Assembly: GCA_022827055.1 (NCBI GenBank)
Contig: JAJDTR010000171.1
Location: 1 to 40,669 of the forward strand
DNA: 40,669 bases
Direction of reading: 5' to 3'
Source: Candidatus Poribacteria bacterium
GTDB lineage: Bacteria; Poribacteria; WGA-4E; JAJDTR01
A program made the position numbers and the translations under genes. Positions 26,722-34,894 of this stretch are shown piece after piece. The first letter of the stretch is position 1. Each line of letters starts with the position of its first letter. Below the pieces are notes generated by a model. The model did not search any database. It saw only the letters and a list, made by a program, of their open reading frames with translations, and was not told where the DNA came from.

Positions 26722-29700
26722 CTAGTCTCCAAGAATGTCCGTCATACCCATCCGTTCTAGACTTGCACCAATCTGATCGATGGGCAGTACATTATACTTC
26801 GGACCGGGCATACTTTGAGCGGTACCTGTGTAGACGACCTCATCATCGACGCAGAATCCGAGCAGTTTGCCATCGTAGTGAATATACGCATCGCTCAACG
26901 GCGAGTCGAACCTCTCACCGATCAGGAACGAACGGACTCTTCCTCTCCTGCCAGTTTCAAGCGCATAGACACTATCACCGATGAGCATCCCAATTTTTCC
27001 GCCTTTGTCATGCTTCGAAAAGCCGCGAGCGGTAACAAACATGATCATTGGGAACGACCTCGCCCTGCCGCCGTGTTCCGTCCTATAGTCAAAAGGCGCG
27101 TATCCCTTCAGGTCTTCCACCGTCCCCATCTTGACGGGCCGGAAGTCTTTCGCGCCCTCGAGCTTTAGAACTGCCAGCCTAGCACCGGGATCTCTGGCAA
27201 CAACCTGCGCCGGTAGATAATCTGTCACCTTCGCTCGAATGTCCACGGCATCAGCTACTCTATCAAGAACAAGCAGGTGCCCCGTTGAACTCAGAATCAC
27301 TCCCATGAATACCTCGCCGTCAGCTTCGACAACCAAGAAGGAGTTCCGAGCTTCGGTCCGCTCATCGCTGGCTGCGTACAACTCGCGATGCGCCGCATCA
27401 CTTCGCCTGTCCTGTTCCGTCTCGAACACATCCTCCGTAAACGCCGTGAACTCTGGCCTGCCGCGGATTGTTGACCAAATGCCCACTGCCCCTTTTACCC
27501 GCTTCGCCAGATCTCCATCCGGGTCGTTTTCCGTTAGAATCTGAAACGCCTGCCAGCATTTTTCGGCGTCCCCTAGTTCGTCATAAAACTCAGCGAATTT
27601 CAAGGCAGTATAGCCCAATACAAAGTCCGCTACAACGTCCGCACGCGTTTTATACCGATTTGCCTCGACCAGCTTCGGCAACGATTCGTCGTGAAAGGCA
27701 ACCGCTTTTTCGGCTAGGTTCTCCCCTTGCGCGGCGCTGCCTTCATACCAGTCTCTGATCGCAGAAACCAGTCGGATGTTTTTCGGTTGAAGGCGCAAGG
27801 CACGCTCGTATTCTGCGATCGCCTGCCCTCGTTCACCGCGCCTATCGTGCAGGTCCCCACGCAGCGTGTGAAGTTTGGCGATGTTCGACTGATTCGGTTC
27901 ACTTGGCGCTTCGGCGAGCAGGGAAGCAATCACCGCACCATAATCGCTTCCGCCTCTCATACTGTTTTCGTGTATCAGCCCGTTCTTGCCAATGACCGTG
28001 TAGTGCGGAATAGCCTGCACATTGAACTTGGCTCGCATCTCCTCGGTCTCGCGGATGTGAATCCACGGCATCTCATTTTCAGCGACGAACTTCGCGACGG
28101 TTTCGTCCTTAAAATCCCAACTGACGCCGATGAGGGCAAAATCGGGATTGTGCTCGAATCTTTCATAAATTGCCTTAAGCGCCGGCAACCCGTAGATGCA
28201 TGGCTCGCACCACGTCGCCCAGAAGTCGAGCAGGACGACCTTGCCGCGAAAATCCTTGAGTGAAACGGTTTTGCCGCCGATGTCCGCCAGTGTAAAATTT
28301 GGAGCGGGTTTGCCCAATGTCAATTCTGCGGCGCGGAGGCGGTATTCAGCGGCTTTCTCCCAATTTTCTATGTGTGAGTATATTCGCGACTTCTGCTCAT
28401 ATACTTGGGAAAGAGTTGCCGAGTGGTCCATTTCGTCTAACTCCGCAAGCGCTTCTTCGAATTTTCCCTCCTGTTCAAGTAGTTGAATCTTGATCGACCA
28501 TACATCCGAGGCGTATTTCGATTTGGGAAATTTCCTTAGAAAGGCTTCAATTTCGGCGTCGGCTTCCTCTTGCCTGCGAAGTCCCAAAAGAAATCGAATT
28601 CTGTACATCCTTACTTCATCACGCCTCGCGCTTTCGGGATACATGCCGAGAAACTGTTCGCTAAGCTTGAATCCGGTTTTAATCCGCTTCGTAAACCTTC
28701 CCATCATGGATTTCATTTCGGCATCGGTTTGCGGCGTTTCACTTGGCTTGGGCCACCACAACGCGGTTTCGCGCATCTGTTGGAGCAATTCTTCCTCCTC
28801 AACCGCTTCGGCGGGGCGCATGACACCAATCAGCAGAACGAGACAGGCGACGGTCAGAACGCTAACGGTAACCGCGACTCTTGTCACCGGATTTCGATTG
28901 CGGTCTGTCGCGAGAATGACTCGCAAGCGTTTTTCAATCCACGAGGGTTGTGCCATCGCTACGGCGGCGCGCGCTGCAAAGATTGGAGGACGCGATGTCC
29001 GGGCAATTTCAAGCAGGTGTGAGGCATAGTCTGTCGCGCGGCAACCGCTGGTCAGGACATGGTCATCGCAGGCGCGCTCCCGCTCAAGGCGCAGTCGGCG
29101 GTCGGCGACCCATACCAAGGGGTTGAACCAATAAATGGCGCAGGAGATGTGAGCGATTAACTGCGTTAGCCAATCCCACCGTTGGACGTGTGCGAGTTCA
29201 TGCAGCAGGACGGATCGCTGTTGGTCTGTTGACCAGTTCTCCGCGTCGGCTGGGATCAGCACTTGGGGACGAATGATGCCCCACGTCAGCGGCATCTCCG
29301 CTTCGGTCCGCAGCAGCGTGACGCGGCGTTTTATACCGAGTTGTCCGACGAGTTCGTCAGCCAACGCCGCCAGAGAGCCGTCGGTGATGCGCTGCCCTCG
29401 CCGTGCGATTCTCCAAATTCCTACCAAGCCTGCCAACAGCGGGAGGAGGACAACCAACATGCCGATGCCCCAAGCAATTCCAATACAGGTCCAAAGGGTG
29501 GACATTGACCACCATTCCCCTACCTGCGAAGCGGAATTTGCGGATGCCCCTTGAACCGCGTCCGGCAATCCCGTTGTTTGACTGTTAGAGCCTACTTGAA
29601 GATTCAGTGTGCGCGGGGGCGCTACTTGATGATCCGATGTTGGTAATTGCAAAACATTCAGATTCCCTTCAATACCGGGCGCCGCTTCAGTCCGAGGTGG

Positions 29701-29946
29701 CATTTGTGGTCCAACTGGCAACCTCCAACTTGGCAGGGTCACAGAAATGACGGGTAGGCAGAGACAACTGACAACCGCCAGTGACCACATCAGGTGACGA
29801 AACGCCGCAGAACTGCGTTTCAGCGCGAGATTCAACCCCGCAGCCAGTGCGAGCACAATGACACTTTTTATAGACGCATCAAGCAATATTGTCAGCCAGC
29901 CCATCGAATTTTCGGGAATTCCATAGAGCGAAATGAAGGACATCAT
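26722..29946 (-). CDS. BlaR1/MecR1-type M56 metalloprotease fused to thioredoxin, TPR and pseudo-trypsin domains
   Basis: 1074 residues. The N-terminal part has several membrane helices and a cytosolic/loop zinc protease domain: HELAH at 249-253 and ERACDDH about 40 residues later (third ligand Glu). Another membrane helix follows near residue 350. The expected penicillin-binding sensor is missing; instead come alpha-helical repeats (about 390-530), a TlpA/AhpC-type thioredoxin domain with Cys580/Cys583 (WCEPC) (about 535-670), TPRs (about 690-850) and a C-terminal trypsin/HtrA-like fold (about 870-1065). That fold has lost the catalytic His (VLDRVA replaces the TNxHV region) and Ser (FDSPLSD replaces GxSGGP). 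By analogy it would cleave or inactivate the BlaI repressor encoded upstream in response to an envelope redox or protein-stress cue. The start is chosen for its position after blaI; GGAGG is close upstream. Confidence 0.85.
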   Translation of the reverse strand: MMSFISLYGIPENSMGWLTILLDASIKSVIVLALAAGLNLALKRSSAAFRHLMWSLAVVSCLCLPVISVTLPSWRLPVGPQMPPRTEAAPGIEGNLNVLQLPTSDHQVAPPRTLNLQVGSNSQTTGLPDAVQGASANSASQVGEWWSMSTLWTCIGIAWGIGMLVVLLPLLAGLVGIWRIARRGQRITDGSLAALADELVGQLGIKRRVTLLRTEAEMPLTWGIIRPQVLIPADAENWSTDQQRSVLLHELAHVQRWDWLTQLIAHISCAIYWFNPLVWVADRRLRLERERACDDHVLTSGCRATDYASHLLEIARTSRPPIFAARAAVAMAQPSWIEKRLRVILATDRNRNPVTRVAVTVSVLTVACLVLLIGVMRPAEAVEEEELLQQMRETALWWPKPSETPQTDAEMKSMMGRFTKRIKTGFKLSEQFLGMYPESARRDEVRMYRIRFLLGLRRQEEADAEIEAFLRKFPKSKYASDVWSIKIQLLEQEGKFEEALAELDEMDHSATLSQVYEQKSRIYSHIENWEKAAEYRLRAAELTLGKPAPNFTLADIGGKTVSLKDFRGKVVLLDFWATWCEPCIYGLPALKAIYERFEHNPDFALIGVSWDFKDETVAKFVAENEMPWIHIRETEEMRAKFNVQAIPHYTVIGKNGLIHENSMRGGSDYGAVIASLLAEAPSEPNQSNIAKLHTLRGDLHDRRGERGQAIAEYERALRLQPKNIRLVSAIRDWYEGSAAQGENLAEKAVAFHDESLPKLVEANRYKTRADVVADFVLGYTALKFAEFYDELGDAEKCWQAFQILTENDPDGDLAKRVKGAVGIWSTIRGRPEFTAFTEDVFETEQDRRSDAAHRELYAASDERTEARNSFLVVEADGEVFMGVILSSTGHLLVLDRVADAVDIRAKVTDYLPAQVVARDPGARLAVLKLEGAKDFRPVKMGTVEDLKGYAPFDYRTEHGGRARSFPMIMFVTARGFSKHDKGGKIGMLIGDSVYALETGRRGRVRSFLIGERFDSPLSDAYIHYDGKLLGFCVDDEVVYTGTAQSMPGPKYNVLPIDQIGASLERMGMTDILGD

Positions 29947-30107
29947 GAGATTCTCCTCCTTAAAAAAAATGTGCGTTTCTGCGGAATTGCAGCAATTTCC
30001 AATACAGCAGATGGAAGATTGGAAGAAAACAAAGGCGGTGTTTTTCCATCCTTCGTATTTTTATGGGTTAAAATGTACCGGTCGCCTGCACGTATAAGTG
30101 GATTACA

Positions 30108-30506
30108 TCACGGTTTTTCGTCCCTTTCCTTGGCTCGTTCGATGAGTTTCGCCAAACGATTGGATTCCTCGTCCGAAAGCATGGTGTCCGAGACGTTTAA
30201 CAGCGCCGCGACCGTTTGCTCGATCGAGTTGTCAAAAAAAGTTTGAAACACCCGTTTGAGCGCCGCTTCGCCGGCATTCTGACGTGGATGGGTCGGCATG
30301 TAGATGTACCGCGCCCTCTCTTTTTCATGTCTGAGATGTTTCTTTTCTTCCAAGATACGCATCATCGCCCGGACCGCTGAGTAGGAGGGCGGATCGGCGA
30401 GGTTGTTCAACACGTCTGCGACAGAAGCACGGCCCTTTCGGTAGACGACATCCATAATCTGTCGTTCGCGGCGGCTCAAGCCATGAGTAAGTTTATTCGT
30501 AGGCAT
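30108..30506 (-). CDS. BlaI/MecI-family transcriptional repressor
   Basis: 132 residues. The winged helix-turn-helix domain (LSRRERQIMDVVYRKGRASVADVLNNL, then YSAVRAMMRILEEKKHLRHE) and a C-terminal dimerisation helix set (FQTFFDNSIEQTVAALLN) are typical of BlaI. It dimerises on dyad operators and is removed by proteolysis triggered by BlaR1. GGGAGG sits 4-5 nt before the ATG (MPTNKLTH); a 12-residue longer reading lacks a site. The partner M56 gene follows downstream. Its own promoter contains two identical-type dyads (TGCT-N8-AGCA), implying autorepression. Confidence 0.93.
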   Translation of the reverse strand: MPTNKLTHGLSRRERQIMDVVYRKGRASVADVLNNLADPPSYSAVRAMMRILEEKKHLRHEKERARYIYMPTHPRQNAGEAALKRVFQTFFDNSIEQTVAALLNVSDTMLSDEESNRLAKLIERAKERDEKP

Positions 30507-30553
30507 ATTTCCCTCCCTTAGATAATGTGTAATCAGCATCAATCACCATAGTG

Positions 30554-30613
30554 TGCTAATAGATTAGCATCTTCTAATACGGCATGTCAAGTTAAAATGC
30601 TAAAATAACAGCA
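30554..30613 (-). promoter_or_regulatory. blaI promoter with two BlaI-type operators (copy A)
   Basis: Minus-strand -35 TTGACA (30585-30590), 18-bp spacer, -10 TAATCT (30561-30566). Operator 1 TGCTAATAGATTAGCA (30554-30569) covers the -10. Operator 2 TGCTAAAATAACAGCA (30598-30613) lies upstream of the -35. Both are TGCT-N8-AGCA, as expected for dimeric BlaI-type repressors. Confidence 0.7.
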
Positions 30614-30627
30614 TTTTTGTTTTCCGT

Positions 30628-30702
30628 CTACGCACGGTAGACGATATCCAAAACCTGCCGCTCGCGACGACTCAGGTCATGAGTAAGTTTATTCGTAGAC
30701 AT
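30628..30702 (-). pseudogene. 24-codon duplicated 5' fragment of blaI
   Basis: ATG to TAG reading MSTNKLTHDLSRRERQ and onward to VYR, matching the first 23 residues of blaI with few changes, then ending at the junction with promoter copy A. The ribosome-binding site is preserved (GGAAGGGAAAT). It results from tandem duplication of promoter plus 5' gene end. Confidence 0.8.
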
Positions 30703-30729
30703 ATTTCCCTTCCTTGATAATGTACAATC

Positions 30730-31041
30730 CTACTCTCCGCACCTATTTGGGATTTTACAGGTTTTATTGAAATGTTGTAAACTCCCGTAGCTACTGGGTT
30801 TGTCGTAGGTATTCGTATACCACTCCTCTGGAGCGGGAAAAGAAATGTCACTCCCCTCTATCAACATGAAGATCTCTATCGCCCTGAGATCTCTATCGCA
30901 TTCGCTATTCACTCATTTGATCTGTTCGCTCGGTTAATCTCCTCTGGAGCGGGAGAAGGAAATAAGGTGTACTAGCGTTATTGTTTACCAGAGGGACATC
31001 TCGAAATTTCTATGTCGGCACTCATAAGGTGCGGAGTGTAG
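30730..31041. mobile_element. 312-bp MITE-like element, 15-bp TIRs, 8-bp TSD
   Basis: The left end CTACTCTCCGCACCT (30730-30744) and right end AGGTGCGGAGTGTAG (31027-31041) are inverted repeats with 14/15 matches. GTACAATC occurs directly outside both ends (30722-30729 and 31042-31049). Removing the element and one GTACAATC restores continuous similarity to the leader of the neighbouring blaI copy, which proves insertion after the duplication. No open reading frame of note; the interior carries hairpin cores and a copy of the dispersed repeat. Confidence 0.88.
30868..30935. repeat. Dispersed intergenic repeat (reverse copy inside the MITE)
   Basis: Its reverse complement reads GATCAAATGAGTGAATAGCG then AATGCGATAGAGATCTC, parallel to the units at 2918-2993. 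Confidence 0.55.
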
Positions 31042-31068
31042 GTACAATCAACATCAAATCACCATTCG

Positions 31069-31128
31069 TGCTAAAAGATTAGCATCCTCAAATGCGGCGT
31101 GTCAAGTCAAAATGCTAAAATAACAGCA
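31069..31128 (-). promoter_or_regulatory. Duplicated blaI promoter/operators (copy B)
   Basis: Minus-strand TTGACA (31100-31105), 18-bp spacer, TAATCT (31076-31081); operators TGCTAAAAGATTAGCA (31069-31084) and TGCTAAAATAACAGCA (31113-31128). Same layout as copy A, but now separated from any complete gene by the inserted element. Confidence 0.7.
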
Positions 31129-31315
31129 TTTTTTGTTTTTAGTCTACTCAATACCTTTGGGCGGCGACTCTGTAAATGAAATTGCGTGTGCGCAGAAGAC
31201 CATTACATGCCTAGACAATTGTGTCAATAGATGTTATCTTTGACACGTGAATGTATTGGTGTACGAAAATTTAAAAGTTTTTTTAGCCAGGGGCCGATTT
31301 TTTTCTCACTTTCTC

Positions 31316-31343
31316 CGAACAAATAGGGGATTCGTCTGTCTAA
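31316..31343 (+). promoter_or_regulatory. RpoE-type ECF promoter for sigma-CotH operon
   Basis: CGAACAA (31316-31322), 15 bp, GTCTAA (31338-31343). This matches the RpoE-type pattern (GGAACTT, GTCNAA) and the promoter at 34785-34812 in sequence and exact spacing. 71 bp before the sigma start. Confidence 0.65.
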
Positions 31344-31414
31344 TAGTTAATTTCAGTTCGTTTCCAACCAGTTAGGATTTTCTTAGAATTTTCGCACGAG
31401 CGTACGGGGGAAAA

Positions 31415-32080
31415 ATGGCCGCACAGACTCAGGAAGCGCATCACTTTGGCTCTAGCTATATCCCGGCTAGCGAGTTTGCATCTCTGCTGGAGACCGATTC
31501 CAAGGATTCCCAACTTGTCGAACGCTTTCAAGACGGGGATTTGGAAGCTTTCGATCTGTTGTATCTTCGCTACCGAAGTCGTATTCATGGAGTGGTTCGC
31601 TCCATCATTTCAAATCCTGAAGACTCACTTGATGTTACACAGGACGTATTTCTCAAGGCGTATCAGGGACTTGGGAACTTCAAGAAGGCTTCTCAATTTT
31701 ACAGTTGGCTCTACCGCATTACGATCAACCGATGCATCGATTATATGCGTCAACGGTCAAAACACCGCGTGATTAGTGACGATCCCGTATCCGACGATGT
31801 GTTCTACGGCAACGTAGCCAATCGGCACCCCTCGCCACCCTCCAAGGCTGTAGAAAACGAGGAGTTCTACGTGCATTTGCGCCGAGCTGTTATGCAGTTG
31901 TCCCCGAAGCAAAGAGAAGTTTTTATTCTCCGTTACCGAGAGGAACTCCCGTTGAAAGAGATCGGGCGAAAAATGGGGCGGTCTACCGGCACCATCAAGG
32001 CACATCTCTTTCAAGCACAGCGCAATTTGAGGGTGTTGCTTCTTCCCTATCTGCGGGATGAGAGAGCCCGAGCGCAGTGA
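31415..32080 (+). CDS. ECF-type RNA polymerase sigma factor (upstream of CotH)
   Basis: 221 residues with sigma region 2 (FDLLYLRYRSRIHGVVRSII, DVTQDVFLKAYQGLGNFKK, SWLYRITINRCIDYMR) and region 4 (LSPKQREVFILRYREELPLKEIGRKMGRSTGTIKAHLF). It shares long identical blocks with the sigma at 20979-21677, including the interdomain KHRVIS-DPVSDDVFY segment; a duplication with divergent N-termini. GGGGGA precedes the ATG. A CotH-type gene follows after 40 bp, probably co-transcribed. No anti-sigma gene adjacent. An RpoE-type promoter upstream suggests autoregulation or control by another ECF factor. Confidence 0.93.
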   Translation: MAAQTQEAHHFGSSYIPASEFASLLETDSKDSQLVERFQDGDLEAFDLLYLRYRSRIHGVVRSIISNPEDSLDVTQDVFLKAYQGLGNFKKASQFYSWLYRITINRCIDYMRQRSKHRVISDDPVSDDVFYGNVANRHPSPPSKAVENEEFYVHLRRAVMQLSPKQREVFILRYREELPLKEIGRKMGRSTGTIKAHLFQAQRNLRVLLLPYLRDERARAQ

Positions 32081-32120
32081 ATTCCCGGAAAATTAGAAAT
32101 TAAGTAATCAAGGAGAACAC

Positions 32121-34577
32121 ATGATGCTGGAAAACTCCATTAGCCGCGCACTTGCAATCACACTGACAATCTTCCTGATGTTTGCATCAGACAGCTTTTC
32201 ACAGAACGCGGAGAATGCAGAAACAGTCCTCACGGAACAGGATAAACGATTCGATTTCAACGGAGATGGACTGTTAAGTGAGGAGGAAAAAGAGATCCTG
32301 CTTGAAATAGTTACTCAGGAAGCGCTGACGGGCATTCAACTGGATGAACGAGCGATTCGCGCGGCGCGCCGAGGCGGCAGACCGGGTGGATACAGAGGTA
32401 GGAGGGGGCCGAGACGCGCCGAGAAGATCGTGCACCGTTTCGATAAGGACGGAGACGGGAAACTGGATGTATCCGAGCGCACGGAGGCGCGCAAACACGT
32501 CCAAGAAAATCGCGGGACTTCCGGTGCTTCGCGCCCATCGGGCGACACGTTGGCAAAAACCACGCTTGACGGCGACCTGAATACCAGTAAAGCGGCGGCA
32601 ATCTCGGAAAATGTTGGACTCTATGACGATAATACGTTACGGACCCTTTACCTTCGTTTTCACGACGAGGATTGGTACGAGCAACTGGGGGATTTCTATA
32701 GAACCGATGTTGATGTGCCCGCGGATCTGATTGTGGATGGGAAGGTCTATCAATCGGTTGGTGTGCGTTTTCGAGGAAGTTCGTCCTATTTCACTGTTGA
32801 GAACGAAAAGAAGTCGTTCAACATCGCCGTTGACGCCAGCCATGAAAATCAGCGTCTCTTGGGGTATAAGACTTTGAACTTGCTTAACGGTCATTCGGAT
32901 GCTTCTTTTCTCCGGGAAGTTCTGTACTCAAGAATCGCTCGCGACTATATCCCCGCGCTTAGGGCGAATTTCGTCAAACTCGTTATCAATGGTGAAGACT
33001 GGGGAATTTACATCAACAGTCAACAATACAATAAAGATTTTCTTTCCGATTGGTTTGACACCCGGAGCGGCGTTCGGTGGAAGGTGCCGCCCGGCCGCGA
33101 GAGCGGGTTAGTCTACAACGGCGACGACCCGGCAGATTATCAGGAGTCTTATCAACTCAAGACAAATGAAAAAGACGCACCCAATGCGTGGGAGGACCTA
33201 ATTAACCTGTGCAAAACACTCCATGACAATACCGGCTATCAGCTTGAAGCCGAATTGTCCCCCATCTTTGACATAGACAGAGCATTGTGGTTCCTCGCAC
33301 TTGAAAACGTCTTCATTGACAATGACGGCTATTTCAGCCGCGGCAGTGATTATTCCATTTATCAGGATTCAGGCGGTCGATTCCACCTGCTGCCGTACGA
33401 TAGTAATGAGACGTTTCGTTTTGCCGGAGGCGGCGGTCCAAATTCTTGGGAAACCGATGGTCCGATGTTGTCTCCCGTTGCTCAACAGTACGATGAAATG
33501 CGTCCCGTCATCAAACGCCTATTCGCAATCCCGCACCTACGGGCGCGATACCTTTCTTATGTTCGTACAATCGTCCAAGACTGGCTTGATTGGGAAAGAC
33601 TGGAGCCGATCATTACGGCCTACCATTCGTTGATTGACGAAGAGGTTAAGGCGGATGGCAAGAAACTTTATTCCTACGACGCATTTGCCACTAGCCGCAT
33701 CAAAGAACAGTTTACCGGAGTCAGGCGCGGAGGTAGAGGCGGCACGCCCGGTTTCAAACAGTTCGTTACTGAGCGCCGTGATTTTCTACTTTATCATCGT
33801 GAAATCGATGAACCGGCACCGGTCATTCTATCCGTCACGGAACCGGAAAATCGGGTAGCGGGCAATCGTGTTCAAATCATGGCAAAAATCAGCGATGCGG
33901 TTGCCGTTGACGAGGTAATCCTACACTATGCGGACGCGCGGCTGTCGCCGTTCCGTAGCCTACCGATGTCGAAGAACGGCACGGCTTATACCGGCGAAAT
34001 CCCAAGTGTCCCTGCCGGAACAGAGGTGCGTTATTACGTTGAAGCGCGCGCGATAAAAAAATACGGGACTACGTCGTTTTTTCCCGAAAAGACTGAGTTT
34101 GAACCGTTGATATTTCGCGTAATTCCACCTATTGCCAAAGTTTCGGACGTTGTAATTAACGAGTTGATGGCGAGCAATACGCGTAGTATTGCTGACGCTC
34201 AGGGTGGACACGACGATTGGATTGAACTCTACAACACTAGCGAGCATCCCATCACTCTCACCGGGATGTATCTTAGCGACGATCGGACGAACCCTCGCAA
34301 ATGGCGGTTTCCGAAACACGCTACAATCGCTCCGAAGGCGTACTTGATTGTCTGGGCTGATTCTGAAGGCGAAAGCCAGACAGAACTTCACACGAATTTT
34401 AATCTCTCGAAGAGCGGCGAAACGCTTATCCTCGTCGACACGGATGGACGGTACAACCAAGTGCTTGACTCGGTCAAATTCGGAGTGCAGATGAAAGATA
34501 CCGCTATCGGAAGAGTTCCCAATGGCAGCGGAGACTTCCGGGCGGCGGAGATGACGCCGGGCAGCCCAAACAAATGA
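32121..34577 (+). CDS. Secreted CotH kinase-family protein with EF-hands and lamin-tail domain
   Basis: 818 residues. Signal peptide about 1-27. Two EF-hand calcium loops: DFNGDGLLSEEE (45-56) and DKDGDGKLDVSE (about 108-119), separated by an Arg/Gly-rich stretch. The CotH domain (about 160-560) has the atypical-kinase features KKSFNI (lysine), GVRFRGSSS, and the WFLALENVFIDNDGY and LLPYDSNETF metal/catalytic motifs. A beta-sandwich linker follows and then a C-terminal lamin-tail domain (about 676-785; VINELMASN, DDWIELYNTS). Known CotH proteins phosphorylate surface proteins on serines. AAGGAG precedes the ATG; the gene follows an ECF sigma gene, suggesting sigma-dependent cell-surface modification. 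Confidence 0.88.
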   Translation: MMLENSISRALAITLTIFLMFASDSFSQNAENAETVLTEQDKRFDFNGDGLLSEEEKEILLEIVTQEALTGIQLDERAIRAARRGGRPGGYRGRRGPRRAEKIVHRFDKDGDGKLDVSERTEARKHVQENRGTSGASRPSGDTLAKTTLDGDLNTSKAAAISENVGLYDDNTLRTLYLRFHDEDWYEQLGDFYRTDVDVPADLIVDGKVYQSVGVRFRGSSSYFTVENEKKSFNIAVDASHENQRLLGYKTLNLLNGHSDASFLREVLYSRIARDYIPALRANFVKLVINGEDWGIYINSQQYNKDFLSDWFDTRSGVRWKVPPGRESGLVYNGDDPADYQESYQLKTNEKDAPNAWEDLINLCKTLHDNTGYQLEAELSPIFDIDRALWFLALENVFIDNDGYFSRGSDYSIYQDSGGRFHLLPYDSNETFRFAGGGGPNSWETDGPMLSPVAQQYDEMRPVIKRLFAIPHLRARYLSYVRTIVQDWLDWERLEPIITAYHSLIDEEVKADGKKLYSYDAFATSRIKEQFTGVRRGGRGGTPGFKQFVTERRDFLLYHREIDEPAPVILSVTEPENRVAGNRVQIMAKISDAVAVDEVILHYADARLSPFRSLPMSKNGTAYTGEIPSVPAGTEVRYYVEARAIKKYGTTSFFPEKTEFEPLIFRVIPPIAKVSDVVINELMASNTRSIADAQGGHDDWIELYNTSEHPITLTGMYLSDDRTNPRKWRFPKHATIAPKAYLIVWADSEGESQTELHTNFNLSKSGETLILVDTDGRYNQVLDSVKFGVQMKDTAIGRVPNGSGDFRAAEMTPGSPNK

Positions 34578-34682
34578 GCACTGGATATACGCATGACGCC
34601 GCAAAGAGGCATATCAGGGGCAACATGGACGTATATCCGATGAAGTTTAAAAAATTATTTCGGTAATATCCTAACGACGCTC

Positions 34683-34704
34683 GGTGCGGTTAGGAAACCG
34701 CACC
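34683..34704. repeat. GGTGCGGTT-type palindromic repeat
   Basis: GGTGCGGTT-AGGA-AACCGCACC, a perfect 9-bp stem; same family as 20556-20584. It lies between CotH and the next sigma operon. Confidence 0.75.
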
Positions 34705-34784
34705 TACCGAGTTTAGGGAAAACTGAATTACCGATTTAAATACTTAATCTTCATCGTAGATTCCAATACAAAATCGTTAAACCA

Positions 34785-34812
34785 CGAACCTTTTCCTTCG
34801 TTACATGTCTAA
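34785..34812 (+). promoter_or_regulatory. RpoE-type ECF promoter for sigma/anti-sigma operon
   Basis: CGAACCT (34785-34791), 15 bp, GTCTAA (34807-34812), followed by the sigma gene. Same elements and spacing as 31316-31343. Suggests autoregulation of the RpoE-like operon and shared control of the CotH operon. Confidence 0.7.
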
Positions 34813-34894
34813 CAGATGAACCTAGAAGAAACCATAGGGTTTCTAGCCATCGTGTCTCAGGATGGATGCCGTGTACTCGATTTTGGAGGAGATA

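Larger units (their letters stand above)
30507..31414. other. Complex regulatory region with duplication and element insertion
   Basis: From right to left on the minus strand: promoter/operator copy B (31069-31128), a 312-bp inserted element with 8-bp target duplication, a 24-codon blaI 5' remnant (30628-30702), promoter/operator copy A (30554-30613) and the real blaI. To the right, the ECF promoter of the plus-strand sigma gene. GTGTCAA...TTGACAC (about 31223-31248) is an extra inverted repeat. No complete gene in the region. Confidence 0.75.
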
